Shown: positions 1 through 9,508, numbered from the stretch's first letter. The stretch: 12,641 bases of DNA from Prolixibacteraceae bacterium (GCA_009782655.1 WRIQ01000013.1:1-12641); one strand, 5' to 3'. Numbers and translations are program-made. The notes: a model not told the origin generated them from the letters alone.

Positions 1-29
1 TTAATTTTACAATGTCCGAAATGTATAAA

Positions 30-398
30 CTATGCTTCATTTTGTGTTCTTTCCTGATCGTTGTCCAGCTCGTTGCTTATCCCGATAAGCTGATCTTTTA
101 TTTGTGTCAGCATCTTTGTCACTTCGAAGGATTTGGTAGCGCCGTCTTTGTTCTTCGCCAGCAGTTGCTGGGCGCCTTTCAGCGTCATTCCTCGTTCTTT
201 CACCAAGTGGTATATCAGCCGGAAATGCTCCACGGCCGATGGCGTGAAAAGGCGATTGCCTTTTTTATTCTTTGCAGGTTTCAACGATGGAAACTCCCTG
301 TCCCAATGGCGTATCAACGAAGCGTTTACGTCGAACATTTGCGCAACTTCGCTGATCGTATAGTAGGCTTTTTCTATCTTGGGCTCTTTGTATGGCAT
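30..398 (-). CDS. Small MerR-family transcriptional regulator
   Basis: A 122-residue protein with an N-terminal winged helix-turn-helix of the MerR type at about residues 11-80. The recognition helix region reads YTISEVAQMFDVNASLIRHW, followed by the wing motif KNKKGNRLFTPSAVEHFRLI and a second helical part (LVKERGMTLKGAQQLL). The remaining 40 residues are charged and helical and probably form the dimerisation coiled coil. There is no C-terminal ligand-binding domain, so no effector can be inferred. The protein is expected to bind DNA as a dimer in the cytoplasm; its targets are unknown. It lies 194 bp downstream of the M23 peptidase gene on the same strand and may be co-transcribed with it or have its own promoter. 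The start is the ATG at 398; the stop is TAG. The family call is firm, the biological role is open. Confidence 0.9.
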   Translation of the reverse strand: MPYKEPKIEKAYYTISEVAQMFDVNASLIRHWDREFPSLKPAKNKKGNRLFTPSAVEHFRLIYHLVKERGMTLKGAQQLLAKNKDGATKSFEVTKMLTQIKDQLIGISNELDNDQERTQNEA

Positions 399-448
399 CG
401 TTTGTTGATTAAAATTGAGTATGTTTTCAATAATTCGCCTTCCAAAAA

Positions 449-464
449 GGAAATTCCCATTTCC
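449..464. promoter_or_regulatory. Perfect dyad upstream of the MerR gene, possible operator
   Basis: GGAAAT-TCCC-ATTTCC is a perfect 6+6 inverted repeat with a 4-base centre, 51 bp before the regulator's start codon. MerR proteins bind short dyads of this kind, so autoregulation is possible. This is inference from position and symmetry only. In RNA the same bases would form a small hairpin that competes with an adjacent TTCC/GGAA stem. Confidence 0.25.
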
Positions 465-505
465 GTTTTTCTGTCGGAGAAAAGTTCAACTCATTTACAT
501 GCAGC

Positions 506-513
506 AAATTTAA
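506..513 (-). promoter_or_regulatory. Candidate -7 box for the MerR-family gene
   Basis: On the minus strand these bases read TAAATTTG, a match to the Bacteroidota -7 consensus TAnnTTTG, about 107 bases before the start codon. No TTG -33 element is seen at the usual 19-21 base spacing, so the call is weak. Confidence 0.27.
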
Positions 514-592
514 ACTAAAATGCAAAAACATTTCAGGGATATTCAAAAAAAGAGAATAAAAATCTAAAGAGGCACCGATTTTCGCGTTCCTG

Positions 593-1567
593 TTAGTCGA
601 AAGTTTGTCCCATGTTCGACGAAATGGCGATCATTTTCTCATACTCTTCGGGAGTGAGATCGTCGAGATGGTAGTAATGTTGGGGGTTTACAGGCGATCC
701 GTTTTTGTGAACTTCATAATGCAGGTGAGGCGCCGATGATGTCCCTGTATTTCCCGTGTAGCCGATTACTTCGCCGCGTTTCACCTTTTGGCCGGGCCTG
801 ACGTTGAATTTGTAAAGATGGGCGTATAATGTGGCGTAGCCGTAGCCGTGCGATACAACAACATGTTTGCCGAAACCCGAGCGGGTGTCAACAACATCCT
901 GAACTGTGCCGTCGCCGGTAACATAAATCTCGGTGCCTTCACTGGCCGTAAAATCCATTCCGTAGTGAAACTTGTTGACTTTATAGATAGGATGAATGCG
1001 GTATCCCCAACCTGAAGAAGTGCGTTTTAAGTCTTTATTCGAGATGGGCTGAATGGCGGGTATCGATGCCAGCATTTTTTCCTTGCTCAGAGCCAGTCCC
1101 AGCAACTCGTCGTACGATTGCGATTGAACATAAACCTGTTTCGAAAGAACATCCAGTTTGCGGGCTGTAGAAATAATCAAATCGCTGTTGCTCATGTTCT
1201 CCAAGTGTGCATATTTGTTGACGCCGCCAAAACCCGCTTTCCTGACCGAAGAGGGAATGGGTTCCGATTCAAAAATAACGCGGTAGATATTGTCATCGCG
1301 TTGCTGTATATCTTCAAGTGCCCTATCAATATCTTCCATATCTTTTTTCATCAGCTTAATCTGGGAGGCCATACGCTGGTTTTCGTGCATGACCGATTTT
1401 GCCTTCGGCGTCTCGTAGTTATTGACAATTAAAAATATAATTATGACGGAAAATACCAAACTACTGGACACCCAAGTAAGGATTTTAGTTAATTTTTCCT
1501 TAAATGACACCCCGTGTTGTTCGTATGTAAGAGTTTCAGCATTAAAACGATACTTCTTTTTGCCCAT
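593..1567 (-). CDS. Membrane-anchored M23 (LytM-type) murein metallopeptidase
   Basis: A 324-residue protein. A short basic cytoplasmic N-terminus (1-33) is followed by one uncleaved membrane helix at about 34-49, a charged, probably coiled-coil segment at about 60-90, and a C-terminal M23 domain at about 180-295. The zinc site is complete: H201 and D205 in HYGMD, H250 in YAHL, and H281/H283 in HLHYEVHKNG. The protein should therefore be an active zinc endopeptidase that cuts peptide cross-links of peptidoglycan in the periplasm, tethered to the inner membrane. Some relatives with this layout act as activators or work on other substrates, but those often lose zinc ligands and this one has not. 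It is transcribed divergently from alaS and followed by the MerR gene. The ATG at 1567 gives a natural cytoplasmic tail. The last 30 residues (DDLTPEEYEKM onward) extend past the catalytic domain. Confidence 0.92.
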   Translation of the reverse strand: MGKKKYRFNAETLTYEQHGVSFKEKLTKILTWVSSSLVFSVIIIFLIVNNYETPKAKSVMHENQRMASQIKLMKKDMEDIDRALEDIQQRDDNIYRVIFESEPIPSSVRKAGFGGVNKYAHLENMSNSDLIISTARKLDVLSKQVYVQSQSYDELLGLALSKEKMLASIPAIQPISNKDLKRTSSGWGYRIHPIYKVNKFHYGMDFTASEGTEIYVTGDGTVQDVVDTRSGFGKHVVVSHGYGYATLYAHLYKFNVRPGQKVKRGEVIGYTGNTGTSSAPHLHYEVHKNGSPVNPQHYYHLDDLTPEEYEKMIAISSNMGQTFD

Positions 1568-1584
1568 GAGAATATGTCTTTATC

Positions 1585-1617
1585 TTTGATAAATTAATGT
1601 TTTTTCGACTAACTTTG
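1585..1617 (+). promoter_or_regulatory. Candidate alaS promoter (-33/-7)
   Basis: TAACTTTG at 1610-1617 matches the Bacteroidota -7 box TAnnTTTG. TTTG at 1585-1588 is a fitting -33 element, with 21 bases between them. The implied leader before the alaS start is about 107 bases. The -33 element is itself the end of a second -7-like box, TATCTTTG at 1581-1588, which has its own upstream TTTG at 1559-1562, so tandem promoters are possible. Confidence 0.5.
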
Positions 1618-1654
1618 CACCTTTTATCTGTCAAATGGAGCAATTTTGCCATCA

Positions 1655-1662
1655 CAAATTTA
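1655..1662 (-). promoter_or_regulatory. Candidate -7 box for the M23 peptidase gene
   Basis: The minus strand reads TAAATTTG here, matching TAnnTTTG and identical to the box upstream of the MerR gene. It lies about 88 bases before the peptidase start. No good -33 TTG is seen at the expected distance. If real, the peptidase and alaS transcripts would start within about 25 bases of each other and overlap at their 5' ends. Confidence 0.27.
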
Positions 1663-1730
1663 GTAACAATATGATAGATTGAATGATAATTGCGTTTCTT
1701 TAATATTTTTTAACAATTGAATTTTCTTAA

Positions 1731-4376
1731 ATGAATAGAGTAATGCCACTGAATTCTAATGAGATACGGTACAAATTTCTTAATTTCTTTTCTGAGAAAG
1801 GACACCACATTGTTCCGTCAGCGCCCATGGTTGTAAAAAACGATTCCACGCTGATGTTCACCAATGCAGGGATGAACCAATTTAAGGATATTTTTCTGGG
1901 CAATGAACCCGCGAAGAGGAAAAGGGTTGCCGACACTCAAAAATGTCTTCGGGTTTCAGGAAAACATAATGATTTAGAAGAGGTTGGATTGGACACCTAT
2001 CACCACACCATGTTCGAAATGCTGGGAAACTGGTCTTTCGGCGATTACTTTAAAAAAGAGGCCATCGAGTGGGCTTGGGAACTGTTGACAGGCTGTTTGG
2101 GCATTACGCCCGACAGGTTGTACGCCACGGTTTTCGAAGGCGACATGTCCGAGAATTTGGAACGCGACAACGAAGCAGCGCAGTTGTGGGCAAAATTTCT
2201 GCCCGCCGACAGAATCCTCAACGGCAGCAAAAAAGATAATTTCTGGGAAATGGGCGACAGCGGCCCCTGCGGCCCTTGTTCCGAGGTGCATATCGATATA
2301 CGCGACGACGACGAACGGGCGAAAGTTCCTGGGCGGGAGCTGGTCAACAGCGACCATCCTCAGGTGATAGAAATATGGAATCTGGTTTTCATTCAATATA
2401 ACCGCAAAGCCAACGGGAATCTGGAAGAGTTGCCGGCCAAACATGTTGATACGGGCATGGGTTTCGAGCGCCTTTGCATGGTGGTGCAGAAAAAAAAATC
2501 CAATTACGATACGGATATTTTCCAACCTGTTATTTCTGAAATAGGAAAGCTCAGCAACAAAAAATATGGCCAAAATCGGCAGGTTGACGTTGCTATGCGC
2601 GTAATTGCCGACCATTTGCGCGCCGTTTCCTTTGCCATTGCCGACGGGCAACTTCCGTCCAACAACAAAGCAGGATATGTGATTCGGCGTATTTTGCGCC
2701 GCGCTGTGCGCTACGGTTACACTTTTCTGGAATTTCGCGAGCCGTTTATTTGTAAATTGGTTGAAACCCTGAAAGATACCATGGGAGAACTTTTCCCCGA
2801 ATTGGCGGCTCAGCAAACATTGATTGAAAAGGTGATCCGTGAAGAAGAAGAATCGTTTTTGCGCACGTTGGAAACAGGAATCAGGCTCCTCGACCAGCTC
2901 ACCGAAAAAGCCAAAGCCGAAAAAAAAATCGAAATATCGGGGAAAGACGCTTTCACGCTGTATGATACCTTCGGGTTCTCGCTCGATTTGACGCAGCTTA
3001 TAGCCCGCGAAAACGGACTTACGGTAAATGTTGATCAGTTCAATGCAGAAATGGAGCAGCAGAAAAATCGCTCGCGGAATGCGGCAACCACGGAAACTGA
3101 CGACTGGGTGGTGGTGCGCGAAGGCGATACCATTTTTGTGGGATACGATTGTACGGTTGTGGACACGCAGATTCTTCGTTACCGTAAAGTGAAACAGAAA
3201 AACAAAGAGTTTTTCCAGATAGTGCTTTCCGCCACGCCTTTTTATGCCGAAATGGGCGGACAGGTTGGCGACAGCGGAACATTGAGTTCTGGCGCCGCAA
3301 CCATCGAAATATTGGATACAAAAAAGGAGAATAACCTCTCCGTTCATATTGCCGCCAGCCTGCCCGAAGATGTGACCAGAACATTCGTTGCGGCCATCAA
3401 CCTGAAAAATCGCTTGGCTACTTCGTGCAACCACTCGGCAACGCACCTGCTGCACGAAGCTTTGCGCGAAACACTCGGAAACCATGTCGAGCAAAAAGGT
3501 TCATATGTAGGCCCCGAAGGTTTGCGTTTCGACTTTTCACATTTTCAGAAGATGACAAAAGAGGAGATACGCAGGGTGGAACATATTGTCAATAATAGGA
3601 TACGCAAAAATTGCTTTGTAGACGACATGCGCGAAATTCCTGTTTCCCAAGCGCGGGCAATGGGCGCCATGGCATTGTTCGGCGAGAAATATGGCGAAAT
3701 GGTGCGCGTGGTGCAGTTCGGGAGTTCCGTGGAACTTTGCGGAGGAACGCATGTGTCGGCAACGGGGCAAATCGGCATGTTTCGCATTGTCGGCGAATCG
3801 TCGATTGCTGCGGGAATACGCCGCATCGAAGCCATAACGGCCCAGAGAGTGGAAGAAGCCATGGACATGCAGCAGGATATGGTGGAGGCTGTGCGCGAGC
3901 TGTTTAACAACACGCCCAATCTGATGAGCGCCATCAAGAAAACAATAAATGAAAATGCCGATTTGAAAAAAGAAATAGAGGATTTTATGCGCGAGAAAAT
4001 AGTCGGCCTTCGCGACAGACTCCTTGCCAATGCAGAGAGTATTAACAATATTAAAGTGGTGCAACTGAACATAGAAGCTGCACCCGATATGATAAAAAAT
4101 CTGGCGTTCCAGATTCGTAACATTGTGAATGAGCGTCTGTTTTTTGTTGTCGGTAGCATCAACGAGGGAAAGCCTTCGCTGACCATTATGCTCTCCGACG
4201 ATTTGGTGGAACAGGGAATGAGCGCGGTTGCCATTGTCCGCGAAGCCGCCAAAGAGATTAATGGCGGCGGTGGCGGCCAACCGTTTTTTGCCACCGCTGG
4301 CGGGAAAAATGCTAACGGTCTGGCGACAGCCATCGAAAAAGCGCGTTCTTGGGTCGAGGGTTTTTCCCATGAATAA
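1731..4376 (+). CDS. alaS: Alanine--tRNA ligase (AlaRS)
   Basis: An 881-residue cytoplasmic enzyme of normal length that charges tRNA-Ala and hydrolyses mischarged Ser/Gly-tRNA-Ala. The class II catalytic core is at the N-terminus: the RKFLxFF-like opening ([14 protein letters not shown]), the motif 2 region at about 74-107 ([17 protein letters not shown]), [15 protein letters not shown] at 175-189 and motif 3 [11 protein letters not shown] at 238-248. The editing domain keeps all four zinc ligands: H568 and H572 in HSATH, C670 and H674 in CGGTH. The C-terminal DHHA1/C-Ala domain ends with the glycine-rich [11 protein letters not shown]...AGG signature. Start choice is uncertain between the ATG at 1731 and one at 1743, which would give [12 protein letters not shown]; neither has a clear ribosome site. 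It is first in an apparent unit with ccsBA and the acyl-CoA ligase. Two runs of nine A lie in frame at 2490 and 2920. Confidence 0.98.
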   Translation: MNRVMPLNSNEIRYKFLNFFSEKGHHIVPSAPMVVKNDSTLMFTNAGMNQFKDIFLGNEPAKRKRVADTQKCLRVSGKHNDLEEVGLDTYHHTMFEMLGNWSFGDYFKKEAIEWAWELLTGCLGITPDRLYATVFEGDMSENLERDNEAAQLWAKFLPADRILNGSKKDNFWEMGDSGPCGPCSEVHIDIRDDDERAKVPGRELVNSDHPQVIEIWNLVFIQYNRKANGNLEELPAKHVDTGMGFERLCMVVQKKKSNYDTDIFQPVISEIGKLSNKKYGQNRQVDVAMRVIADHLRAVSFAIADGQLPSNNKAGYVIRRILRRAVRYGYTFLEFREPFICKLVETLKDTMGELFPELAAQQTLIEKVIREEEESFLRTLETGIRLLDQLTEKAKAEKKIEISGKDAFTLYDTFGFSLDLTQLIARENGLTVNVDQFNAEMEQQKNRSRNAATTETDDWVVVREGDTIFVGYDCTVVDTQILRYRKVKQKNKEFFQIVLSATPFYAEMGGQVGDSGTLSSGAATIEILDTKKENNLSVHIAASLPEDVTRTFVAAINLKNRLATSCNHSATHLLHEALRETLGNHVEQKGSYVGPEGLRFDFSHFQKMTKEEIRRVEHIVNNRIRKNCFVDDMREIPVSQARAMGAMALFGEKYGEMVRVVQFGSSVELCGGTHVSATGQIGMFRIVGESSIAAGIRRIEAITAQRVEEAMDMQQDMVEAVRELFNNTPNLMSAIKKTINENADLKKEIEDFMREKIVGLRDRLLANAESINNIKVVQLNIEAAPDMIKNLAFQIRNIVNERLFFVVGSINEGKPSLTIMLSDDLVEQGMSAVAIVREAAKEINGGGGGQPFFATAGGKNANGLATAIEKARSWVEGFSHE

Positions 4377-7300
4377 ATTCATCAAATATTTTGGTTCCAT
4401 GAAAATTTCAGGCATGCTCTTGTGCGTCCTGATACTCGCCATGTCCGTGGCAACGCTTCTTGAATCGAGATACGGAACTGTCGCGGCGAGGATCATGGTG
4501 TATCAATCGTGGTGGTTTTCCTCTTTGTGGGTTTTGTTGTGCCTGAACCTTATCTTTTCCATTGTCAACAAAAAAATGTATAGGGCGAAACATCTCCCTG
4601 CATTCGTTTTGCACATCGCATTTCCGGTAATTCTCGCAGGCGCTGCTATAACACATTTTGCCGGTTTCGAAGGAATCATGCATTTGCGCGAAGGACAAAC
4701 CTCCAATACTTTTTTGCTATCCGATAACTATTTTTATGCTTCCTCTGATGTCGGGAAAATAAGAAAAAAAATTGCCCTGTCGGAAGCCACACCGCGGCGC
4801 ATAAGAGAAAAATTGACGACACGGCGTGGAAAACTGTCGATACGTTCGCAGGCTTTTATGTATAATGCATATATGACTACCATGCCAGATGCGGACGGGA
4901 AACCGGTTATCGACATCGTTTACTCTATCCCCGATGCGAAAGGAATGCAAAACATCCTGATCGAGAAAAAAGGCTTATCGGAACAATCGGGTTTCTCTGT
5001 CGGTTTTGAGGCGGATGCGCCATCGGCAATTTGTTTTTTTGAAAAAAACGGACAGTTGCTTATGGTTGTCGCCGATACCATCACGCAATCGGAGATGGGA
5101 ACCGCCGAAACAGAAACCATCCTGCCTGGCGATACGGTTAACGCCCAACCCATGCGTATTTACGATTGGAGAGAATGTCGTTTCCTGATTCGCGAATTTC
5201 ATCCGGCGGCGACCATCACAGCCATGCAGGGTGTAGATGGGCAAACCGGACTTAATGCCGTACTGATAAATTTATCGGACGGAATCAGGGAAAAAAACAT
5301 CACGTTGTTTGCCCCCCTTGATGCAGCCCCCGACGCTATAAAAGTTGACTGGCAGGGCGAAGATATTTTTCTGGCATACGGCGCCAACACGCACGTTTTG
5401 CCCTTTTCGCTTACGCTGAACGATTTCAAACTCGAAAGATACCCGGGTTCAGAGTCGCCCTCTTCCTTTACTTCAGAGGTTACGCTCGACGATAAGAATA
5501 AGAATAAAAAGCTGAATTTCAGTATTTTTATGAACAATACACTCGCTTATGGCGGCTACCGGTTTTTCCAGTCGTCCTATGATACTGATGAAAAAGGCTC
5601 TATTCTTTCGGTGAACCACGATTCCTGGGGAACGGCGGTTACCTATCTGGGTTATTTTCTTCTTTTAGTGGGAATTGTCGTTTCGCTGATAAGTCCGAAA
5701 TCCTATTTTCGCTCGCTGGCAAAACAGATGAAAACGGCGTCGGTAAAAGCAACTGTTGCCGTTTTTCTGATTTTATCGCCGTCGGTTTCCCATGCCGACA
5801 ACGCAAATGCAGGCGAAAAAATTCCGCGAATTGACAAGGAGGTTGTCAGGCAGTTTGAGAGATTGTGGGTACATAGCAGCGATGGGCGCATAAAGCCCGT
5901 TTCTACTTTGGCGGGCGAAGTGGTGCGCAAGCTGAGCCGCAAACAGACAATCGCAGGAATACCGGCGAGCGAAGTTTTGCTCAGCATCGCCGCCTATCCC
6001 GAAATTTGGGAAAATCAACCGGTTATAAAAATCTCCAATAAAACGCTGGCCGAATATATGGGTGCAAAAAATTTGTATATCTCTGCCAGTGCGCTTTTTG
6101 ACGAGGGCGGAAGGTATAAAATCGGCGATGAAGTGAAGTCGGCGTATGCAAAAGCGCCATCGCTGCGAAGCAAAATCGACAAAGAGTTTATCTATCTCGA
6201 CGAAAAAGTGAATATCCTTTCGATGGTTATAAACGGCGATATGTTTTCCATTTTCCCGACGGCCGACGTGGAAGCACCTTGGCTGACACCGAAAACGGAA
6301 CACGCGGACTTGCCTGAAGCCGATGGTCAAATGTTGCAAAACAGTTTTCTGTTGTTAAAGGAGAATATCCTGACGCAAAATGTTGATAAGTTGCTGCAAA
6401 TTGTTGCCGACATCGAGACATTCCAGAATAGGTATGGCGCAACATTCCTCCCCACAAAGGCAAAAAACAAAGCCGAAATTTTCTACAATCAGGTGAATAT
6501 TTTCGAACGGATTTACCGGCCGTATCTCATTTCGGGATTTCTGCTGTTGATAATTTTGCTGGTTAATCTTTTCAGGATGAAAGATATATCGATAATGGTG
6601 AGATATATTTTTTATGGTTTTACAGGCATTTTATTTTTGGCGCATACGGCAGGTTTGGCGCTGCGATGGTACATTGCAGGGCATGCACCGTGGAGCAACG
6701 GGTTCGAATCGATGGTTTACATGTCGTGGGCTGCGATGCTGGCCGGTTTTCTTTTCGGGCGAAAATATCCGATGATTGTAGCCATTGCGTCGATGCTTGC
6801 CGGACTTTCGCTCTTTATGGCGTACCTCAACTGGATGAATCCCGAAATTACGACACTGGTTCCGGTGTTGAAATCCTACTGGCTCGCCGTTCATGTTGCC
6901 GTAATTACCGGAAGCTACGGCTTCCTTGGACTTGGTGCTTTTATAGGCATTCTGACGATGATTCTGATGATTATCAGAAACGAAAAAAACGGAACAAAAA
7001 TAACCCTGATGATCGATCAACTGACGGTGGTAAACGAAATGGCTGCCCTGACAGGATTGTGCTGCCTCACGTTGGGAACATTTTTCGGCGCCGTGTGGGC
7101 CAATGTGAGTTGGGGGCGCTACTGGGGATGGGATCCCAAGGAAACTTGGGCGTTGATTACCATTCTGGTTTACACTTTCATTACGCACCTGCGACTTATC
7201 AAGCCTTTGCGCGGAAAATTCAATTTTAATATGTCGATGATTTTGGGATTTTCCTCGGTGTTGATAACCTATTTTGGCGTCAACTATTTCATGTCGGGAT

Positions 7301-7470
7301 TACATTCATATGGAAGCGGCTTAAGCGATGGAATACCTCCCGTGGCGCCGTTTTGTTTTGTCGTTTTGGTGGGAATAATTATTTTCGCGTCCGTAAAAAA
7401 CAGCTTGTACGAAAAATATATGAACCGTTCGAGTGAGCAAAAACATGAATGCGGAACTGACGACGCCTGA
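4369..7470 (+). CDS. ccsBA: Fused CcsB (ResB)-CcsA cytochrome c synthase, System II
   Basis: A 1033-residue membrane protein that moves heme across the inner membrane and attaches it to CXXCH motifs of periplasmic cytochromes c. The ResB-like half (1-445) has helices at about 15-32, 50-67 and 78-98, a large periplasmic domain, and a helix at about 425-441. The CcsA half has helices from about 718 onward and the heme-binding WWD motif at 910-927 ([18 protein letters not shown]). Candidate heme-ligand histidines are H82, H842, H940 and H979. The spacing of the last three matches, from memory, the P-His and TM-His ligands of Helicobacter hepaticus CcsBA. I chose the ATG at 4369, which overlaps the alaS stop by 8 bases; the open frame extends to 4228 inside alaS, but the extra 47 residues are non-membrane and out of character. 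Residues 454-476 look like an internal signal peptide between the halves. Likely partners are cytochromes c such as NrfA, not present in this window. Confidence 0.93.
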   Translation: MNKFIKYFGSMKISGMLLCVLILAMSVATLLESRYGTVAARIMVYQSWWFSSLWVLLCLNLIFSIVNKKMYRAKHLPAFVLHIAFPVILAGAAITHFAGFEGIMHLREGQTSNTFLLSDNYFYASSDVGKIRKKIALSEATPRRIREKLTTRRGKLSIRSQAFMYNAYMTTMPDADGKPVIDIVYSIPDAKGMQNILIEKKGLSEQSGFSVGFEADAPSAICFFEKNGQLLMVVADTITQSEMGTAETETILPGDTVNAQPMRIYDWRECRFLIREFHPAATITAMQGVDGQTGLNAVLINLSDGIREKNITLFAPLDAAPDAIKVDWQGEDIFLAYGANTHVLPFSLTLNDFKLERYPGSESPSSFTSEVTLDDKNKNKKLNFSIFMNNTLAYGGYRFFQSSYDTDEKGSILSVNHDSWGTAVTYLGYFLLLVGIVVSLISPKSYFRSLAKQMKTASVKATVAVFLILSPSVSHADNANAGEKIPRIDKEVVRQFERLWVHSSDGRIKPVSTLAGEVVRKLSRKQTIAGIPASEVLLSIAAYPEIWENQPVIKISNKTLAEYMGAKNLYISASALFDEGGRYKIGDEVKSAYAKAPSLRSKIDKEFIYLDEKVNILSMVINGDMFSIFPTADVEAPWLTPKTEHADLPEADGQMLQNSFLLLKENILTQNVDKLLQIVADIETFQNRYGATFLPTKAKNKAEIFYNQVNIFERIYRPYLISGFLLLIILLVNLFRMKDISIMVRYIFYGFTGILFLAHTAGLALRWYIAGHAPWSNGFESMVYMSWAAMLAGFLFGRKYPMIVAIASMLAGLSLFMAYLNWMNPEITTLVPVLKSYWLAVHVAVITGSYGFLGLGAFIGILTMILMIIRNEKNGTKITLMIDQLTVVNEMAALTGLCCLTLGTFFGAVWANVSWGRYWGWDPKETWALITILVYTFITHLRLIKPLRGKFNFNMSMILGFSSVLITYFGVNYFMSGLHSYGSGLSDGIPPVAPFCFVVLVGIIIFASVKNSLYEKYMNRSSEQKHECGTDDA

Positions 7471-7506
7471 AATTGAGCCTTTCATTGTTTTGATTTTTTT
7501 TGGATT

Positions 7507-9303
7507 ATGGAATACAAGGTAACACGGACTTTCGATATTTTGGAAAGAGCATTGAGGATGTTTCCCTTAGATGAGGCCATTGGCGGTAAAAAAGATAACG
7601 AATGGTACGCTTATTCTACTGAAGAATACCACAGAAAAGCGCACCAGATGGCTTTTGCCATGATGAGCATGGGACTGAAAAAGGGAGATAAGTTTGTAAC
7701 GTTAACCAACAACTGCCCCGAATGGAACATCGCCGATATGGCTTTTGCCATGGCAGGCGTTATTCATGTGCCCATTTATCCCACCATCAGTGTCGAAGAA
7801 TATGAGTTTATCCTCGAACACTCGGATGTGGAGTATTTGCTGGTGGGCAACGCCAAATTGTATGAGAAGCTGAAACCTTTAATCGATAAAATACCGACCA
7901 TCAGAGAGATTTTTACATTTGAAAATGCGCCCGGCTTGCGGCATTTCGACGATTTGTTACAGCTTGGAGCCGGCAACGAAGAGAAATTGAGCAGCCAACT
8001 CGAAGAGATTAAAGCATCCATTCAGCCCGATGATGTGGCTACCATTATATACACGTCGGGAACAACCGGCGTACCCAAAGGCGTGATGCTCACGCACCGC
8101 AATCTGGTTTCGAATTTCACGGAACACGCCAAAATGCACAATCTGGGATACGGACACAAAACAATCTGTTTTCTTCCGCTGTGCCATATCTATGAGCGGA
8201 GCGTAAATTACCATTTTCAATATAAGGGAATGGCGGTTTATCACGTGGGCAACCTTGGGCAGATAATGAGCGCCATCAAAGAGATAAAACCCCATATGTT
8301 CAACTCGGTGCCCCGCCTGCTGGAGCGCATTCACGACGGCTTTCTGGCAAAGGGAAAAGAATTGTCGGGAATCCGCAAAAGCATCTATTTTTGGGCGATA
8401 CGGCTGACGCATAATTTCGAATATTATAAAAAATATAATCTCTGGTTGACGTTGAAAATAAAAATCGCCGACAAGCTGGTCTATTCCAAATGGCGCGAAG
8501 CCACCGGCGGGAACATACAATACATAGTTTCGGGAGGCGCTTCCCTGGCGCCGCAGATTACGCGCTTGCTGGGAATGGCGAAAATATGCTGCCTCGAAGG
8601 ATACGGATTATCGGAAACATCGCCTGTCATAGCTGTGAGCAATCCCGCCTGTGAAGAAATGAAAGTGGGAACCGTAGGTCCGATACTGAATGGCTACGAA
8701 GTGAAATTTGCCGACGACGGAGAAATATTGTGCCGCGGCGACGGAATTATGAAAGGATATTACAAAGCGCCCGAAATGACCAGCGAAGTGATCGACGACG
8801 AAGGCTGGTTTCACACAGGCGACATCGGGTTGCTCGAAGAGGAAAAATACCTGAAAATAACCGACCGCAAAAAAGAGATTTTCAAACTATCAGGTGGAAA
8901 ATATGTGGCGCCCCAACCCATCGAAAACAAACTGAAAACGTCGGATTTTATAGAGCAGGCCATGGTTATCGGTGAAAACGAAAAATTTGTTTCGGCGCTC
9001 ATATCGCCCAATTTCACGCTTCTGCACGATTGGTGTTCCGAAAACAAAATATTCTTTCGCGACAACAAAGAACTGATTCAAATTCCCGAAGTGCTCAGAC
9101 AGATTCAAAGCGAAGTGGCTGTGGTTAATAAAACACTTGGCCAATTCGAAGAGATAAAACGTTTCAGGTTGGTTTACGAAGAGTGGACTCCTGCGACAGG
9201 AGAACTTTCGCCCACACTGAAACTGAGACGCAATGCAATAGCCGAAAAATATAAGGACATAATAGAAGAAATTTTTTCGGTGCACAAAGGGGCGGCTGAG
9301 TAA
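7507..9303 (+). CDS. Long-chain fatty acid--CoA ligase (AMP-binding, FAA1/FadD15-like)
   Basis: A 598-residue adenylate-forming enzyme that activates fatty acids to acyl-CoA through an acyl-AMP intermediate. The usual signatures occur in order: the phosphate loop YTSGTTGVPKG at 182-192, GYGLSETSP at 365-373, GWFHTGDIG at 433-441 with the ribose-binding D439, DRKKEIFKLSGGKY at 453-466 with R454, and the C-terminal lysine segment SPTLKLRR at 569-575, where K572 is the likely catalytic lysine. Length and motif set fit the long-chain branch of about 600 residues rather than acetyl-CoA synthetase. It is probably cytoplasmic and membrane-associated, feeding exogenous or recycled fatty acids into phospholipid synthesis or beta-oxidation; which one cannot be told here. 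It begins 36 bp after ccsBA and is probably in the same transcript. The exact chain-length preference is unknown, and I give no gene symbol for that reason. Confidence 0.93.
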   Translation: MEYKVTRTFDILERALRMFPLDEAIGGKKDNEWYAYSTEEYHRKAHQMAFAMMSMGLKKGDKFVTLTNNCPEWNIADMAFAMAGVIHVPIYPTISVEEYEFILEHSDVEYLLVGNAKLYEKLKPLIDKIPTIREIFTFENAPGLRHFDDLLQLGAGNEEKLSSQLEEIKASIQPDDVATIIYTSGTTGVPKGVMLTHRNLVSNFTEHAKMHNLGYGHKTICFLPLCHIYERSVNYHFQYKGMAVYHVGNLGQIMSAIKEIKPHMFNSVPRLLERIHDGFLAKGKELSGIRKSIYFWAIRLTHNFEYYKKYNLWLTLKIKIADKLVYSKWREATGGNIQYIVSGGASLAPQITRLLGMAKICCLEGYGLSETSPVIAVSNPACEEMKVGTVGPILNGYEVKFADDGEILCRGDGIMKGYYKAPEMTSEVIDDEGWFHTGDIGLLEEEKYLKITDRKKEIFKLSGGKYVAPQPIENKLKTSDFIEQAMVIGENEKFVSALISPNFTLLHDWCSENKIFFRDNKELIQIPEVLRQIQSEVAVVNKTLGQFEEIKRFRLVYEEWTPATGELSPTLKLRRNAIAEKYKDIIEEIFSVHKGAAE

Positions 9304-9434
9304 CAAAACTGTTATAAGAACAATAAATATTAACATCCCGATAGTACAACGAAATAAATTTCCAGAAAAAAACGCTTATTTGTAAAGCGATTTAAAATTT
9401 ATGAAAACAGGAAGTTAAATATTGATGGAAAAAA

Positions 9435-9464
9435 TTGTACCAGTTAACATTTTTGATACTTTTG
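9435..9464 (+). promoter_or_regulatory. Bacteroidota-type promoter of the DUF1080 gene
   Basis: TTG at 9435-9437 and TACTTTTG at 9457-9464 match the -33 and -7 elements (TTG, TAnnTTTG) with a 19-base spacer. The start of transcription would fall near 9470, about 39 bases before the ATG at 9509. The promoter lies inside the 5' extension of the open frame (to 9422), which argues that the extension is not translated. Confidence 0.6.
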
Positions 9465-9508
9465 TGTCACAAGTAAAAACTATTATCACCTTAAAAATTT
9501 TGATAACA

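Noticed and set aside
12..518. Plus-strand open frame of 168 codons at the left edge
   Set aside because: It is antisense to the clear MerR-family gene and shows no domain.
1974..3494. Long minus-strand open frame of 506 codons inside alaS
   Set aside because: It is fully antisense to a well-supported alaS, has no recognisable domain and is rich in Phe/His/Arg as expected from reverse reading of biased codons.
4228..4368. 47-residue N-terminal extension of CcsBA
   Set aside because: It lies inside alaS in another frame, is Pro/Arg/Lys-rich, and would precede a natural CcsB start at 4369.
3537..4496. Minus-strand open frames of 319 and 262 codons opposite the end of alaS
   Set aside because: They overlap each other in different frames and lie opposite the DHHA1 domain of alaS and the start of ccsBA; no family features.
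6631..7229. Open frames of 185-187 codons on both strands within the CcsA half
   Set aside because: Both are shadows of the WWD-motif region of ccsBA, with compositions typical of out-of-frame reading.
9373..9389. Hairpin after the acyl-CoA ligase gene as a terminator
   Set aside because: The stem is only 5 bp (CGCTT/AAGCG) with a 7-base loop and is followed by mixed A/T, not a T-run; too weak to call.
9422..9508. 29-residue extension of the DUF1080 protein from a TTG start
   Set aside because: It would bury the lipoprotein signal and overlaps a promoter with good -33/-7 boxes.
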